Shown here in pieces: positions 42,860 through 51,410 of a DNA stretch of 64,000 nucleotides. Numbering within the stretch: position 1 is the first letter of the stretch; each line of letters starts with the position of its first letter. The translations under genes and the position numbers were made by a program. The DNA lies in NCBI RefSeq assembly GCF_030409805.1, contig NZ_JAUFQP010000013.1:1184501-1248500 (forward strand), read 5' to 3'. The DNA is from Algibacter miyuki (GTDB lineage: Bacteria > Bacteroidota > Bacteroidia > Flavobacteriales > Flavobacteriaceae). The notes below the pieces were generated by a model that saw nothing but the letters and a program-made list of their open reading frames with translations, was not told the DNA's origin and did not search any database.

Positions 42860-44323
42860 TTACTTCTTTTTTCTACTTAGGGTTAATGGACGACGGGAGT
42901 AACCAAATAATCGGTATTCTTTTATTAAATCATCGGTGCCTTCCGGAACCATAGATTCCCAGCCTTTTTCGCCATCAGATATTTTTCTTAAAATTTCTCT
43001 AGAGAAAATATTCATGATAGATTCGTCGTAATCTTCAATATCAACCACTTTACCATTGTACTTAAAGAATTTGTAAAGTTCTTTCATACGCGGGTAAACT
43101 TTTAGGTTTTCGCTTGTGATAAGTTCTCCGGTTTCCGGATCGAGCATTGGGTATAAATATACTTTTAAATCTTTAAAGAATAATTTCCCGAAAGCTTCTA
43201 AAATACCACCACTAATATGTCGGTAGTACTTCTCATCAAAAATATCTACTAAATTACTAACACCCATAGCAAGTCCCATTCGGGCTTTGGTGTAGTTGGA
43301 GAAGTATTCAACAACCTTAAAGTATTCTTGGAAGTTAGATATCATAACCGATTGTCCTAGAGAACAAAGCAAATCTGCTCTATCTATAAAATCTTGTTCG
43401 TCAATCTCGCCTTCGGCTCTTAAATTGGATAGAGTGATTTCGAAAACGACTACTGTTTTATCTTCGTCAACTTTATTTTCTTTTATAAACATCTCGTATG
43501 ATTTCTCATACATCGCCATGTTTACACGAGTTACAGGTCTAAAACTTCCGCGTAGCGCTAAAATATTTTTCTTATAAAAAACACGTGCCGGAAGTACGTT
43601 GGTGCCGTCTGGTCCGAACATTACTGCATCGGTAAAACCGTTTTTAACCAACTGTAAACTCATCAATCGGTTGTCTATATTTTTAAATACAGGTCCTGAA
43701 AAATTAATGGTGTCAATTTCTATTTGGTCATTATCCAAATGGTCGTATAAATAACGTACCAATCTTTTCGGATCGTTGTATTTGTAAAACGCACCGTAAA
43801 TCAGGTTAGTTCCTAGTACACCAAGTGTTTCTTGTTGTAATCTGGCGTCGGTTTCTTTGAAACGTAAGTGAAGTATAATTTCGTTATAATCTCCAGTAGC
43901 TTCAACTTGATATTTTATGCCTACCCATCCGTGACCCTTGAATTGCTTAGCAAAATCAATAGTTGCAACAGTGTTAGCGTAGGTGAAAAATATTTTATTC
44001 GGATTTTTTTCACGTGTTAAACGTGTTTCCATGAGATTCATTTCATGGCTTAACATTTTACGCAATCTCGCTTCAGTTACGTAACGACCATCATCTTCAA
44101 CACCGTAAATGGAATCACTGAAATCTTTGTCGTAAGCAGACATCGCTTTGGCTATAGTGCCTGATGCACCACCGGCTCTAAAAAAATGACGGCAAGTTTC
44201 TTGTCCCGCGCCAATTTCAGCAAATGTTCCGTAAATATTTTCGTTTAAATTTATGCGAAGCGCTTTTGATTTTAATGATGGGATATCGTCAAACTCTTTG
44301 TCGCCTTTAATGGTAATCTCCAT
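42860..44323 (-). CDS. Conserved Bacteroidetes protein of unknown function (487 aa)
   Basis: The start is taken at ATG 44323 (MEITIKGDKEFDD), giving 487 aa; the frame is open to 44350. The protein is soluble, without signal peptide or membrane helices, with mixed alpha/beta composition. Repeated motifs such as AEIGAGQETCRHFFRAGGASGTIAKAMSAYDK (about 30-62) and NAVMFGPDGTNVLPARV-like VMFGPDGTNVLPARV (about 225-239) look conserved and may bind a nucleotide or sugar. Databases give related proteins misleading names; I do not recognise the true function. It is divergent from an MBL-fold hydrolase. Confidence 0.75.
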   Translation of the reverse strand: MEITIKGDKEFDDIPSLKSKALRINLNENIYGTFAEIGAGQETCRHFFRAGGASGTIAKAMSAYDKDFSDSIYGVEDDGRYVTEARLRKMLSHEMNLMETRLTREKNPNKIFFTYANTVATIDFAKQFKGHGWVGIKYQVEATGDYNEIILHLRFKETDARLQQETLGVLGTNLIYGAFYKYNDPKRLVRYLYDHLDNDQIEIDTINFSGPVFKNIDNRLMSLQLVKNGFTDAVMFGPDGTNVLPARVFYKKNILALRGSFRPVTRVNMAMYEKSYEMFIKENKVDEDKTVVVFEITLSNLRAEGEIDEQDFIDRADLLCSLGQSVMISNFQEYFKVVEYFSNYTKARMGLAMGVSNLVDIFDEKYYRHISGGILEAFGKLFFKDLKVYLYPMLDPETGELITSENLKVYPRMKELYKFFKYNGKVVDIEDYDESIMNIFSREILRKISDGEKGWESMVPEGTDDLIKEYRLFGYSRRPLTLSRKKK

Positions 44324-44391
44324 ATAGTGTATAAGGTTAGGTCCGTGCACACAAAGGTATTAAATAACTGCTTTAAACAAAAAAATAAGTT

Positions 44392-44399
44392 TATTTTTG
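44392..44399 (+). promoter_or_regulatory. Predicted -7 box of the MBL-fold gene
   Basis: TATTTTTG matches TAnnTTTG, 17 nt before the chosen TTG start. Confidence 0.5.
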
Positions 44400-44416
44400 T
44401 TTCAAAATTCACACAA

Positions 44417-45178
44417 TTGAAAATTACATTTCTTGGCACGGGCACATCACAGGGGATTCCTGTAATAGGAAGCGATCATCCGGTGTGTTTAAGTGATGAT
44501 AAAAAGGATAAACGTTTGCGAGTTTCGGTATTAGTAGAATGGGGCGATTTTACTTACGTTATTGATTGCGGGCCAGATTTTAGGTATCAAATGCTGCGAT
44601 CGGGCTGTCGAAAAATAGATGGTATTTTGTTTACGCACGAACATTCGGATCATGTTTTAGGTTTTGATGATATTCGTCCGTTTTATTTTCGTCAAGGCGA
44701 TATACCTATTTACGCGCACGATCGGGTTTTAGGTTCGTTAAAGCAACGTTTTGATTATGTTTTTAAAACTGAAAATAAATATCCTGGCGCGCCGGGTGTT
44801 ATTTGTAATGCGGTAGTGAATGCGCCTTTTCAATTGGGAGGTTTAGAGGTGATGCCTGTAAATGGTATGCATGGTTATGTGCAGGTTTTTGGGTATAAAT
44901 TTGGTGATTTTGCTTATTTAACCGATATGAAAGCTGTTGAAGCTGTTGAAATTGAAAAAATAAAAAACGTGAAGGTTTTGGTTGTTAATGCGTTGCGTAT
45001 TACACCGCACAACTCACATTTTAATTTGGATGAAGCCTTGCGTTTTATTGAAAAAGTGAATCCAGAAAAAGCCTATTTAACACATATTAGTCATTTGCTT
45101 GGTTTTCATGAAGTTGTTGAAAAAACGCTTCCTGATAACGTGTTTTTGGCTTATGATGAATTAGTAATAAACTTATAA
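44417..45178 (+). CDS. MBL-fold metallo-hydrolase (PhnP-like)
   Basis: I place the start at the TTG at 44417 (LKITFLGTGTSQGIP), giving 253 aa. The open frame extends to 44327, but the promoter box at 44392 and family alignment favour the later TTG. The metallo-beta-lactamase motif HEHSDH (about residues 74-79) binds two metals, and further His residues (HGY, HNSH, HISH) complete the site. It resembles phosphodiesterases of the PhnP group that act on cyclic phosphate esters; the substrate is not known. A small membrane-anchored protein gene follows after 9 nt. Confidence 0.88.
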   Translation: MKITFLGTGTSQGIPVIGSDHPVCLSDDKKDKRLRVSVLVEWGDFTYVIDCGPDFRYQMLRSGCRKIDGILFTHEHSDHVLGFDDIRPFYFRQGDIPIYAHDRVLGSLKQRFDYVFKTENKYPGAPGVICNAVVNAPFQLGGLEVMPVNGMHGYVQVFGYKFGDFAYLTDMKAVEAVEIEKIKNVKVLVVNALRITPHNSHFNLDEALRFIEKVNPEKAYLTHISHLLGFHEVVEKTLPDNVFLAYDELVINL

Positions 45179-45187
45179 ATTAGTAGA

Positions 45188-45688
45188 ATGACGAAGAAGA
45201 TTTTTATGTACCTGTTTGTGTTTGCAATGCTATTGGTGTTGTTTCAATACGTGAATGCTAAGCGTGTTTTTGAAGACATGAATCAGAAACTAGGAAAGCA
45301 GAAGGTGCAAGTTGATAAATATAAAGATTCCGTTTTGGTTTTAAATACTGAAATTTCTAATCTGTCGTATTTTAATTTAGAGAAAAACGAAGATGCTTTA
45401 AGTTATTTTGAACGTGATGGGTTTAATACGGCGGAATTAATTCCGTTTATAAAAGATGAAATTTACGCTTTAAATGAAGTGAAAGGCGATCATCCGTTAA
45501 TTCCTTACGCTTCAAGTGAGGGGCGACGCATGATTATTAATAAAGTAAAAATGCTTAACCATAAATGGATTATCGCCGATTTTTCGGATGGCGAATTCTG
45601 GGGAGAGCTTTTTTTAACGTACCGTGTTACGGAAGATAAAGAGTTGAAATTCAATTTAGTTGAATCCTTTTTGTATCCGCTGCAGTAG
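45188..45688 (+). CDS. Membrane-anchored protein of unknown function
   Basis: The 166-aa protein has an N-terminal anchor (about residues 5-22) followed by a short coiled-coil (about 28-62) and a C-terminal globular part with conserved-looking aromatic residues (HKWIIADFSDGEFWGELFLTYRV, about 126-148). No family is recognised. It lies 9 nt after the MBL-fold gene, so the two are likely co-transcribed. It is a probable envelope protein with the domain outside the cytosol. Confidence 0.7.
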   Translation: MTKKIFMYLFVFAMLLVLFQYVNAKRVFEDMNQKLGKQKVQVDKYKDSVLVLNTEISNLSYFNLEKNEDALSYFERDGFNTAELIPFIKDEIYALNEVKGDHPLIPYASSEGRRMIINKVKMLNHKWIIADFSDGEFWGELFLTYRVTEDKELKFNLVESFLYPLQ

Positions 45689-45697
45689 TAATATGGC

Positions 45698-46066
45698 TTA
45701 ATCTGCTCGGTAAGCTATTCCTTTTTGTTTTATGGTTTCGCCAACATATGAATACTCGTAAGTGTACGATGAATCTGTGGTGGTTAGTATTTTAAGGTGA
45801 ATATCTTTTTGTTCGGCCATATTCTTTGGGTTTATGGTTTTAAAGATGACTTCACAATCGTTTATCCATCTCAGGTTAGACGAGTCTGTTTTCTTATTGT
45901 AAACCTCAATTTGAAGCGTTTCGCTGCGTTTAAATTTCGATTTGTATAATTCCCCATCAATGGTAACTTCGCTTGTAAAAGTGCCTGTTTTAAAGTCTTT
46001 GCAGTTACGTGTGGTTTCGTAGCAGCTAAAGCATGAAAGTAGTAGTAAAAGGTATAGGAATCTCAT
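45698..46066 (-). CDS. Small lipoprotein of unknown function
   Basis: The 122-aa protein has a lipoprotein signal with the lipobox Cys at residue 15 (SCFSC), then a beta-rich domain (about 25-122) with the conserved-looking opening FKTGTFTSEV. It is presumably attached to the outer membrane. No enzyme motif is visible. It is 9 nt from the convergent membrane-anchored gene and lies downstream of the XRE regulator on the same strand after a 27-nt gap, so it may be in the regulator's operon. Confidence 0.72.
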   Translation of the reverse strand: MRFLYLLLLLSCFSCYETTRNCKDFKTGTFTSEVTIDGELYKSKFKRSETLQIEVYNKKTDSSNLRWINDCEVIFKTINPKNMAEQKDIHLKILTTTDSSYTYEYSYVGETIKQKGIAYRAD

Positions 46067-46093
46067 AGGTGTATCTTGAAATGCAAAATTACT

Positions 46094-46480
46094 TTAATTC
46101 TGATAGTTTTTAAAACTTCCGTCGGAATAAAAAATAATAATACGTTCAATAGTTTTATTAGGGTCGTTTGAATCCATTTTTATATTCAGGCTTTTCTGGA
46201 TGTTTTCAACTGGAGGTAAAGTGGGCGCCTTAATTTGTTCTACTGTTTTTTCTTGAGCAGGAAATTCGCCTTTGCCATTTAATAGCCAATACAATTCCAC
46301 CTCCGGAAAAGTAGTTAATATCTTCAAAACAAATTCCAAACTAGGTTTGTTTCTTCCTGATAATATATGTGAAATACTAGAGCGCTGAACGCTGATTTTT
46401 TCAGCAAAAGAAGATGCTGATTCACCGTAATATTCCATGACTTTTTGGAGTCTTTTGATGAATGCTTCGCTGTTTATCAT
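46094..46480 (-). CDS. XRE-family transcriptional regulator
   Basis: The 128-aa protein has an N-terminal helix-turn-helix of phage-repressor type (about residues 6-60; recognition region VQRSSISHILSGRNKPSLEFV) and a C-terminal half (about 70-128) rich in Pro, Asn and Lys without a peptidase fold. The gene faces the M14 carboxypeptidase gene divergently. The 282-nt spacer has two groups of palindromic sites, each overlapping a promoter, so I infer that this protein represses itself and the M14 gene. The effector is unknown. Confidence 0.9.
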   Translation of the reverse strand: MINSEAFIKRLQKVMEYYGESASSFAEKISVQRSSISHILSGRNKPSLEFVLKILTTFPEVELYWLLNGKGEFPAQEKTVEQIKAPTLPPVENIQKSLNIKMDSNDPNKTIERIIIFYSDGSFKNYQN

Positions 46481-46508
46481 TGTAAATTGTGATTGCTGTA
46501 AATTACTG

Positions 46509-46551
46509 TTACAAATGTAATAATTATATATCGAATTGTAACGTTTACAAT
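46509..46551 (-). promoter_or_regulatory. XRE-proximal operators and promoter
   Basis: Two palindromes sit just upstream of the XRE gene. TTACA-AA-TGTAA (46509-46520) overlaps a minus-strand -7 box TACATTTG (46512-46519), and ATTGTAA-CGT-TTACAAT (46535-46551), with perfect 7-bp arms, covers the -33 region. Both share the TGTAA/TTACA half-sites, so one protein, probably the XRE product, may bind both. Confidence 0.65.
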
Positions 46552-46684
46552 GTTAAAGTTGTGTTTTGTTGATAACAAAAGGTTTAAATAACTGTGTTTA
46601 AGTAACTGAAAACAAGCGTATTAAATATTAAAGTCTTATTTCTGAGTATTTTGGCTTCTTGATGCAGGGTTTGATGTATACTTA

Positions 46685-46748
46685 TGTAAACAGATTGCAT
46701 TCAAAAACCTGTTTACAAATGTAAAAATGTAATTGTTTACATTTGTAT
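46685..46748 (+). promoter_or_regulatory. M14-proximal operators and promoter
   Basis: This cluster holds TGTAAACAG...CTGTTTACA (9-bp arms, 46685-46693 and 46709-46717), TTTACA-AA-TGTAAA (46712-46725) and ATGTAA-TTGT-TTACAT (46727-46742). The last overlaps the plus-strand -7 box TACATTTG (46738-46745), 17 nt before the M14 start codon. The half-sites match those before the XRE gene. Confidence 0.65.
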
Positions 46749-46762
46749 CATAAATAAAACAC

Positions 46763-47920
46763 ATGAAATTAGAAGTTATAAGAGACTTGTTTTTAAAACA
46801 CCAAGAACCAAGTCTATCACATCGATATATTACCAACAATTCTATTAAACCACTTTTAGATAAGTTAGAAAAACATGCCACCGTAGAGACCATTGGTGAG
46901 TCCGTTTTAAAAGCTCCTATTTATAGTTTAAAAATGGGTTATGGTGAAAAACGAATATTAATGTGGTCGCAAATGCACGGCAACGAATCGACAACAACCA
47001 AAGCTGTTTTCGATTTATTAAATACATTATTAGACAACACATCGGGATTAAATTCTATTTTAGAAACCTGTACTTTATATATTATACCTATTTTAAATCC
47101 GGATGGAGCGGCGGCTTATACGCGTATAAATGCGAATGAAGTGGATTTAAATAGAGATGCGCAAAACCTAACGCAACCCGAAAGTCAGGTTTTAAGAGCT
47201 GTTTTTAATAGCTTTAAACCTCATTTTTGCTATAATTTACATGGGCAACGTACTATTTTTAGCGCGGGTACAACAAATAAACTTGCTACAGTGTCTTTTT
47301 TAGCGCCTGCTCAAGACGAAAGCTGTACGGTGACTCCAAACCGAAAAAAGGCTATGGAGGTTATAGCTGTAATGAATAAGGCGTTACAAACCTTAATACC
47401 TGGTGGGGTTGGGGTTTATGATGACTCGTTTAACTTTAACTGTGTAGGCGATGCGTTTCAATGTGAAAATGTACCGACTATTTTATTTGAAGCTGGCCAT
47501 TATCCGCAAGATTACGGTCGAGATAAAACGCGCGAGTTTATTTATATATCTTATATAACGTCTTTAAAATACATTTCAGAAAACGAAGTATCCGGTGATC
47601 AATTTGCGCCATATTTTGAAATACCAGAAAATGATAAGTGTTTTTACGACATTATTATCAGGAATGCGAAGTTCGTTGTAAATTCCGAAGAAAAAATAAT
47701 GGATATAGGTATCCTTTATCAAGAAAAATTAATAAACGATAGAATTGAATTTTTACCAAAAATTGATAAAATTGAAAATCTTAATGGTTTTTATGGTCAT
47801 AAGGAATTTGATGCTAAAGGTTTAGCTGTTCAAGGGGTGGATGGTAATAATGTGCAATTGGGTTACGAAAACGTTTTCGTAATAATAAATAATGAGAAAA
47901 CATCATTATTATTGAAATAA
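46763..47920 (+). CDS. M14-family zinc carboxypeptidase, cytosolic
   Basis: The 385-aa enzyme should remove C-terminal residues from peptides or act on related amide bonds. Zinc ligands are His72 and Glu75 in MHGNES (71-76) and His in NLHGQRT (about 154-157). The substrate-carboxylate segment NPDGAAAYTRINANEVDLNRD (about residues 112-132) and the catalytic Glu in ILFEAGHYPQDYGRD are present. No signal peptide is seen, so it is cytosolic, unlike secreted M14 enzymes. It is divergent from the XRE regulator and followed by an Lrp-type gene, so its expression is probably tightly regulated. Confidence 0.88.
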   Translation: MKLEVIRDLFLKHQEPSLSHRYITNNSIKPLLDKLEKHATVETIGESVLKAPIYSLKMGYGEKRILMWSQMHGNESTTTKAVFDLLNTLLDNTSGLNSILETCTLYIIPILNPDGAAAYTRINANEVDLNRDAQNLTQPESQVLRAVFNSFKPHFCYNLHGQRTIFSAGTTNKLATVSFLAPAQDESCTVTPNRKKAMEVIAVMNKALQTLIPGGVGVYDDSFNFNCVGDAFQCENVPTILFEAGHYPQDYGRDKTREFIYISYITSLKYISENEVSGDQFAPYFEIPENDKCFYDIIIRNAKFVVNSEEKIMDIGILYQEKLINDRIEFLPKIDKIENLNGFYGHKEFDAKGLAVQGVDGNNVQLGYENVFVIINNEKTSLLLK

Positions 47921-47958
47921 AGCGCATTTAATATGTGTTATTATTAGTAAAAATGTAT

Positions 47959-47966
47959 TATTTTTG
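47959..47966 (+). promoter_or_regulatory. Predicted -7 box of the second Lrp gene
   Basis: TATTTTTG matches TAnnTTTG, 24 nt before the ATG at 47991. Confidence 0.5.
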
Positions 47967-47990
47967 GACTTTATTTAAGAATAGTTAATT

Positions 47991-48470
47991 ATGGGGAAAA
48001 TAAAGTTAGACGAAATTGATCACCAAATTCTTGACATGTTAATTGATAACACAAGAATTCCGTTTACAGACATCGCAAAAAAATTACTAATATCAGCTGG
48101 TACAGTACATGTGCGTGTTAAAAAAATGGAGGAAGCAGGAATTATCCGTGGTTCGTCATTAACACTAGATTATAAAAAGTTAGGCTATTCATTTATCGCT
48201 TACGTTGGAGTTTATTTAAATAATACTTCACAAACAAAGTTTGTTTTAGAGCGCATAAACGAGATAGCTTACGTTACTGTAGCTCATATAACTACGGGGA
48301 AATTTAATATTTTCTGTAAAATTAGAGCTAGAAGTACAGAACACGCTAAAGAAGTTATTTTTATGTTAGATGACATTGAAGGTGTGTATAGAACAGAAAC
48401 AATGATTTCTTTAGAAGAAAGCATAAACGATAAAAAACGTTTAATGCATTCTATCTTTAACGATATGTAA
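47991..48470 (+). CDS. Lrp/AsnC-family transcriptional regulator
   Basis: The 159-aa protein has an N-terminal winged HTH (about residues 7-47; LDEIDHQILDMLIDNTRIPFTDIAKKL, recognition segment SAGTVHVRVKKMEEAG) and a C-terminal RAM domain (about 68-150). It differs from the other Lrp protein of this window, so the two are distinct paralogues. No divergent metabolic gene is next to it; downstream is a terminator and then the glycan cluster. It may respond to an amino acid and act as a global regulator. Confidence 0.93.
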   Translation: MGKIKLDEIDHQILDMLIDNTRIPFTDIAKKLLISAGTVHVRVKKMEEAGIIRGSSLTLDYKKLGYSFIAYVGVYLNNTSQTKFVLERINEIAYVTVAHITTGKFNIFCKIRARSTEHAKEVIFMLDDIEGVYRTETMISLEESINDKKRLMHSIFNDM

Positions 48471-48495
48471 ATAGCGTATTATATTACAAGTATTT

Positions 48496-48527
48496 AGCCC
48501 TTTTTATTAATATAGAAAGGGCTTTTT
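48496..48527 (+). terminator. Terminator after the second Lrp gene
   Basis: An 8-bp stem (agcccttt, 48496-48503, with aaagggct, 48516-48523) followed by TTTTT. It marks the left border of the surface-glycan region. Confidence 0.85.
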
Positions 48528-48648
48528 GTTTGTGGTAGGGTTTTTATGCTTTTTTACAGATATATTTTTTATATATAAATTATAAGATTGATATTTACGT
48601 GCTATTTTAAATCATTCTTTCAAAACATAAAACCAAGCCAACCATACC

Positions 48649-50100
48649 ATGTTATTTAATTCGTTCGAGTTTTTTGTATTCTTAATTATTGTGTATTTTC
48701 TTTATTGGTTTATTTTGAAGAAAAGCCTGAAAGCACAAAACATTCTATTGTTAGCGGCCAGTTACTTTTTCTATGGCATTTGGGATTACCGATTCTTGTC
48801 GTTAATCCTTTTGAGTACTATTGTAGATTATATTATTGGGCATAAAATTTATGGTTCTGATGATGATGCCGTTAGAAAAAAATGGCTTTGGTGTAGTGTT
48901 ATTTTTAATATTGGGCTTCTCGGATTTTTTAAATATTATAACTTCTTTATTGATTCTTGGGTCGATTTATCAGCCTTGATGGGGTATAATATTCAAAGCA
49001 CGTGGACTTTAAGTGTGATTTTACCAGTAGGTATTTCATTTTACACTTTTCAAACCATGTCGTATTCTTTCGATATTTATTATAGAAAGTTAAAACCATC
49101 TAAAAGCTTTTTGTCGTTTGCTGCCTTTGTTAGTTTCTTTCCGCAGTTAGTTGCGGGACCAATTGAGAGAGCGTCAAATTTACTGTCACAAATATCAAAT
49201 AAACGTACGTTTAATTATGAGCAATCTGTTTCTGGTTTAAAATTGATTTTATGGGGGCTTTTCAAAAAAGTGGTTATAGCCGATGCTTTAGGCCCTATTG
49301 TAGACGATATATTTTCTAATTATGGCTCCTATCCAAGTTCGACACTATTATTAGGAGCAATCCTTTTTAGCTTCCAAATTTATGGCGATTTTAGTGGATA
49401 TTCAGATATTGCTATTGGTACAGCAAAACTGTTTGGTATCGAATTGATGTCTAACTTTAAATTCCCTTATTTCTCGAGGAATATTGCCGAATTCTGGCGT
49501 CGTTGGCATATATCATTGTCATCTTGGTTTCAAGCTTATATTTATGTGCCACTTGGCGGCTCTAGAAATGGAAAAGCAAAAACCATTCGAAATGTTTTTA
49601 TTATTTTTCTTGTTAGTGGGTTTTGGCATGGCGCCAATTGGACCTTCATTTTATGGGGTTTAATACATGCGCTAATTTTTGTGCCGGTTTTACTATTAGG
49701 GAACAATACGAAATATAAAAACACGGTGGTAGCTCAAAACTCAATGTTGCCTTCTGTGCGCGAATTTTTTAATGTTATTGGGGTGTTTGCTATAGTGACT
49801 ATCTCTTGGATTGTTTTTAGATCGGCATCTATAACGGAAGCTTTTAGTTTTTTAGGAAGAATGTTTAGCGATTTTTCGGTAGCGCCATATTTCCACCCAA
49901 GTGGTTATCGTATGATCGATTATTATATTTTGGTAATTGCTTTTGTGTGCTATGAGTTTATTATTAGAAAAGATGAGCGTGCACCTTTCCAGTTTAAAAA
50001 TAAGTTTGTTCGCTTCTCTCTTTATACCATCATTATTTTAGTGATGATGTTGTTTTATGATAGTGGTGTCGATCGTTCATTTATATATTTTCAATTTTAA
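48649..50100 (+). CDS. MBOAT-family O-acyltransferase (AlgI-like)
   Basis: The 483-aa integral membrane protein has about a dozen helices and the MBOAT core: FWRRWHISLSSWF (about residues 283-295) and the catalytic His in SGFWHGANW (about 323-331). AlgI-type proteins move acetyl groups from the cytosol to an SGNH partner that acetylates a polysaccharide outside the inner membrane. Here an SGNH protein gene follows after 5 nt. O-acetylation of the glycan built by this region is therefore likely; whether another acyl group is used is open. Confidence 0.94.
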   Translation: MLFNSFEFFVFLIIVYFLYWFILKKSLKAQNILLLAASYFFYGIWDYRFLSLILLSTIVDYIIGHKIYGSDDDAVRKKWLWCSVIFNIGLLGFFKYYNFFIDSWVDLSALMGYNIQSTWTLSVILPVGISFYTFQTMSYSFDIYYRKLKPSKSFLSFAAFVSFFPQLVAGPIERASNLLSQISNKRTFNYEQSVSGLKLILWGLFKKVVIADALGPIVDDIFSNYGSYPSSTLLLGAILFSFQIYGDFSGYSDIAIGTAKLFGIELMSNFKFPYFSRNIAEFWRRWHISLSSWFQAYIYVPLGGSRNGKAKTIRNVFIIFLVSGFWHGANWTFILWGLIHALIFVPVLLLGNNTKYKNTVVAQNSMLPSVREFFNVIGVFAIVTISWIVFRSASITEAFSFLGRMFSDFSVAPYFHPSGYRMIDYYILVIAFVCYEFIIRKDERAPFQFKNKFVRFSLYTIIILVMMLFYDSGVDRSFIYFQF

Positions 50101-50105
50101 TAGCT

Positions 50106-51071
50106 ATGAAAAAACTAATATTCAAATCGGGTTTATATTTTGTACTTATTTTATTGGCGTTAGAGCTTATTGTTCGAGCGTTGCATTTAGGTAAAGATAG
50201 TCCTGCACGTTTTGTTGATGATTTTAACGTTGAAAAATGGATTCCGAATCAACATGGGTATTCTGTAACGGGAAATAGGAGACAGAATTTTTCAGAATAC
50301 AAAATCAATAACTCTGGGTTTAACTCCTATAGAGAGTTTAATCCAACCTATGAGAAAACAGAAATAGCATTAGTTGGCGATTCTTTTATTGAAGGGTTTC
50401 ATCAAGATTATGATCATTCCATAGGGAAGAAGATTGAAAATCAATTAGACGGTGTTGAAGTTTATGAATATGGTTACGCAGGTTATGATTTTGCTGATCA
50501 ACTTCATTTAGTAAATGCTTATAAAGAGACTTTTGATAAAATTGATTATGTGGTTTTAGGGTTTAGATTTCGTGACGATTTATTTCGAGGCGAATATAAA
50601 GTTGTCCATGATCGTATGCGTTTAGAGTCGGCAATGTATAAAAATGCAAGAAAAATTAAGCTCTTGGTTTATGCGCAAGGTATTAGTATTTTAAAACCAG
50701 TGTTTGATTTTCCTGGTAAAATAATTTCTTTTATTAAAGGAAAAAGTAATGCGCCTAAGGTTGAAAAAGTAGAAACCACAGAAGAAATTGAAGCCAAACA
50801 GAAACGATATATAGATAATTTTAAATCTTTGGTAGAAATATATGGTTATGATAAGTCTCGATTTGCTATGCTTTTGGACGTTAATGAAACGCCTCAGGTG
50901 TTTTTAACGTACTTAGAAACTCATGGTTTTAAATATATAGATTTTGGTACAGCGCTTAAAAACTCTAAAACACCACCAACTTTAATTTTCGATCAACATT
51001 GGAATAACCACGGTAGGGATTTGGTAGCACAATCTATTGTAGATGCCTATAATGAGTTCTGGAATAACTAA
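50106..51071 (+). CDS. SGNH-like hydrolase/transferase, partner of the MBOAT protein
   Basis: The 321-aa protein has an N-terminal membrane anchor (about residues 7-23) and a periplasmic SGNH-like domain. The nucleophile Ser is in VGDSFIEG (about 95-102), and the C-terminal DQHWNNHG (about 298-305) supplies the Asp and His as in AlgJ/AlgX proteins. It probably takes the acetyl group delivered by the upstream MBOAT protein and adds it to the glycan. A Lys-rich linker (about 215-245) separates the two conserved parts. Confidence 0.87.
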   Translation: MKKLIFKSGLYFVLILLALELIVRALHLGKDSPARFVDDFNVEKWIPNQHGYSVTGNRRQNFSEYKINNSGFNSYREFNPTYEKTEIALVGDSFIEGFHQDYDHSIGKKIENQLDGVEVYEYGYAGYDFADQLHLVNAYKETFDKIDYVVLGFRFRDDLFRGEYKVVHDRMRLESAMYKNARKIKLLVYAQGISILKPVFDFPGKIISFIKGKSNAPKVEKVETTEEIEAKQKRYIDNFKSLVEIYGYDKSRFAMLLDVNETPQVFLTYLETHGFKYIDFGTALKNSKTPPTLIFDQHWNNHGRDLVAQSIVDAYNEFWNN

Positions 51072-51410
51072 ATGTTGTTTGTGAAAATACATTTACAAAC
51101 AAGTTAGCCTGTATTAATAGGTTTTTATAGAAAAATAAGACTCATTTTTCATTATTAAACTATCTTTACAACGATAATTTTTTAACACTGTCTATTTTAG
51201 CGCCTAGATAATAGTATGGGAGGAATTAGGAGATTTAAGTAAGTTTGTTTTTTTTTGTAAAAAGATAAAACCAAAACAGAAGTTTCTCTCGTATATAATT
51301 AAGAGCTTTATCAAAATTTCATAATTTTATTTATAAAATAAGATTAAAAAAAAGGAAACTGGAATTTTTAGAGTTAGAATAAATAATTTATATATCGGGA
51401 TATTTTCAAT
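51072..51410. other. Intergenic stretch without a gene before the ATP-grasp gene
   Basis: This 339-nt AT-rich gap holds no coding sequence. A weak 7-bp inverted repeat (tgtttgt/acaaaca) lies near 51078-51104, and no JUMPstart/ops-like motif is present. Because the next gene starts a new same-strand group, a promoter is expected here, but I cannot place one. Confidence 0.5.

Noticed and set aside
46636..46893. 85-codon minus-strand ORF across the operator region
   Set aside because: It overlaps the M14 gene start and the palindromic operators in antisense; a shadow ORF.
51072..51410. JUMPstart/ops antitermination element before the glycan genes
   Set aside because: No matching core motif found; the gap is simply AT-rich.
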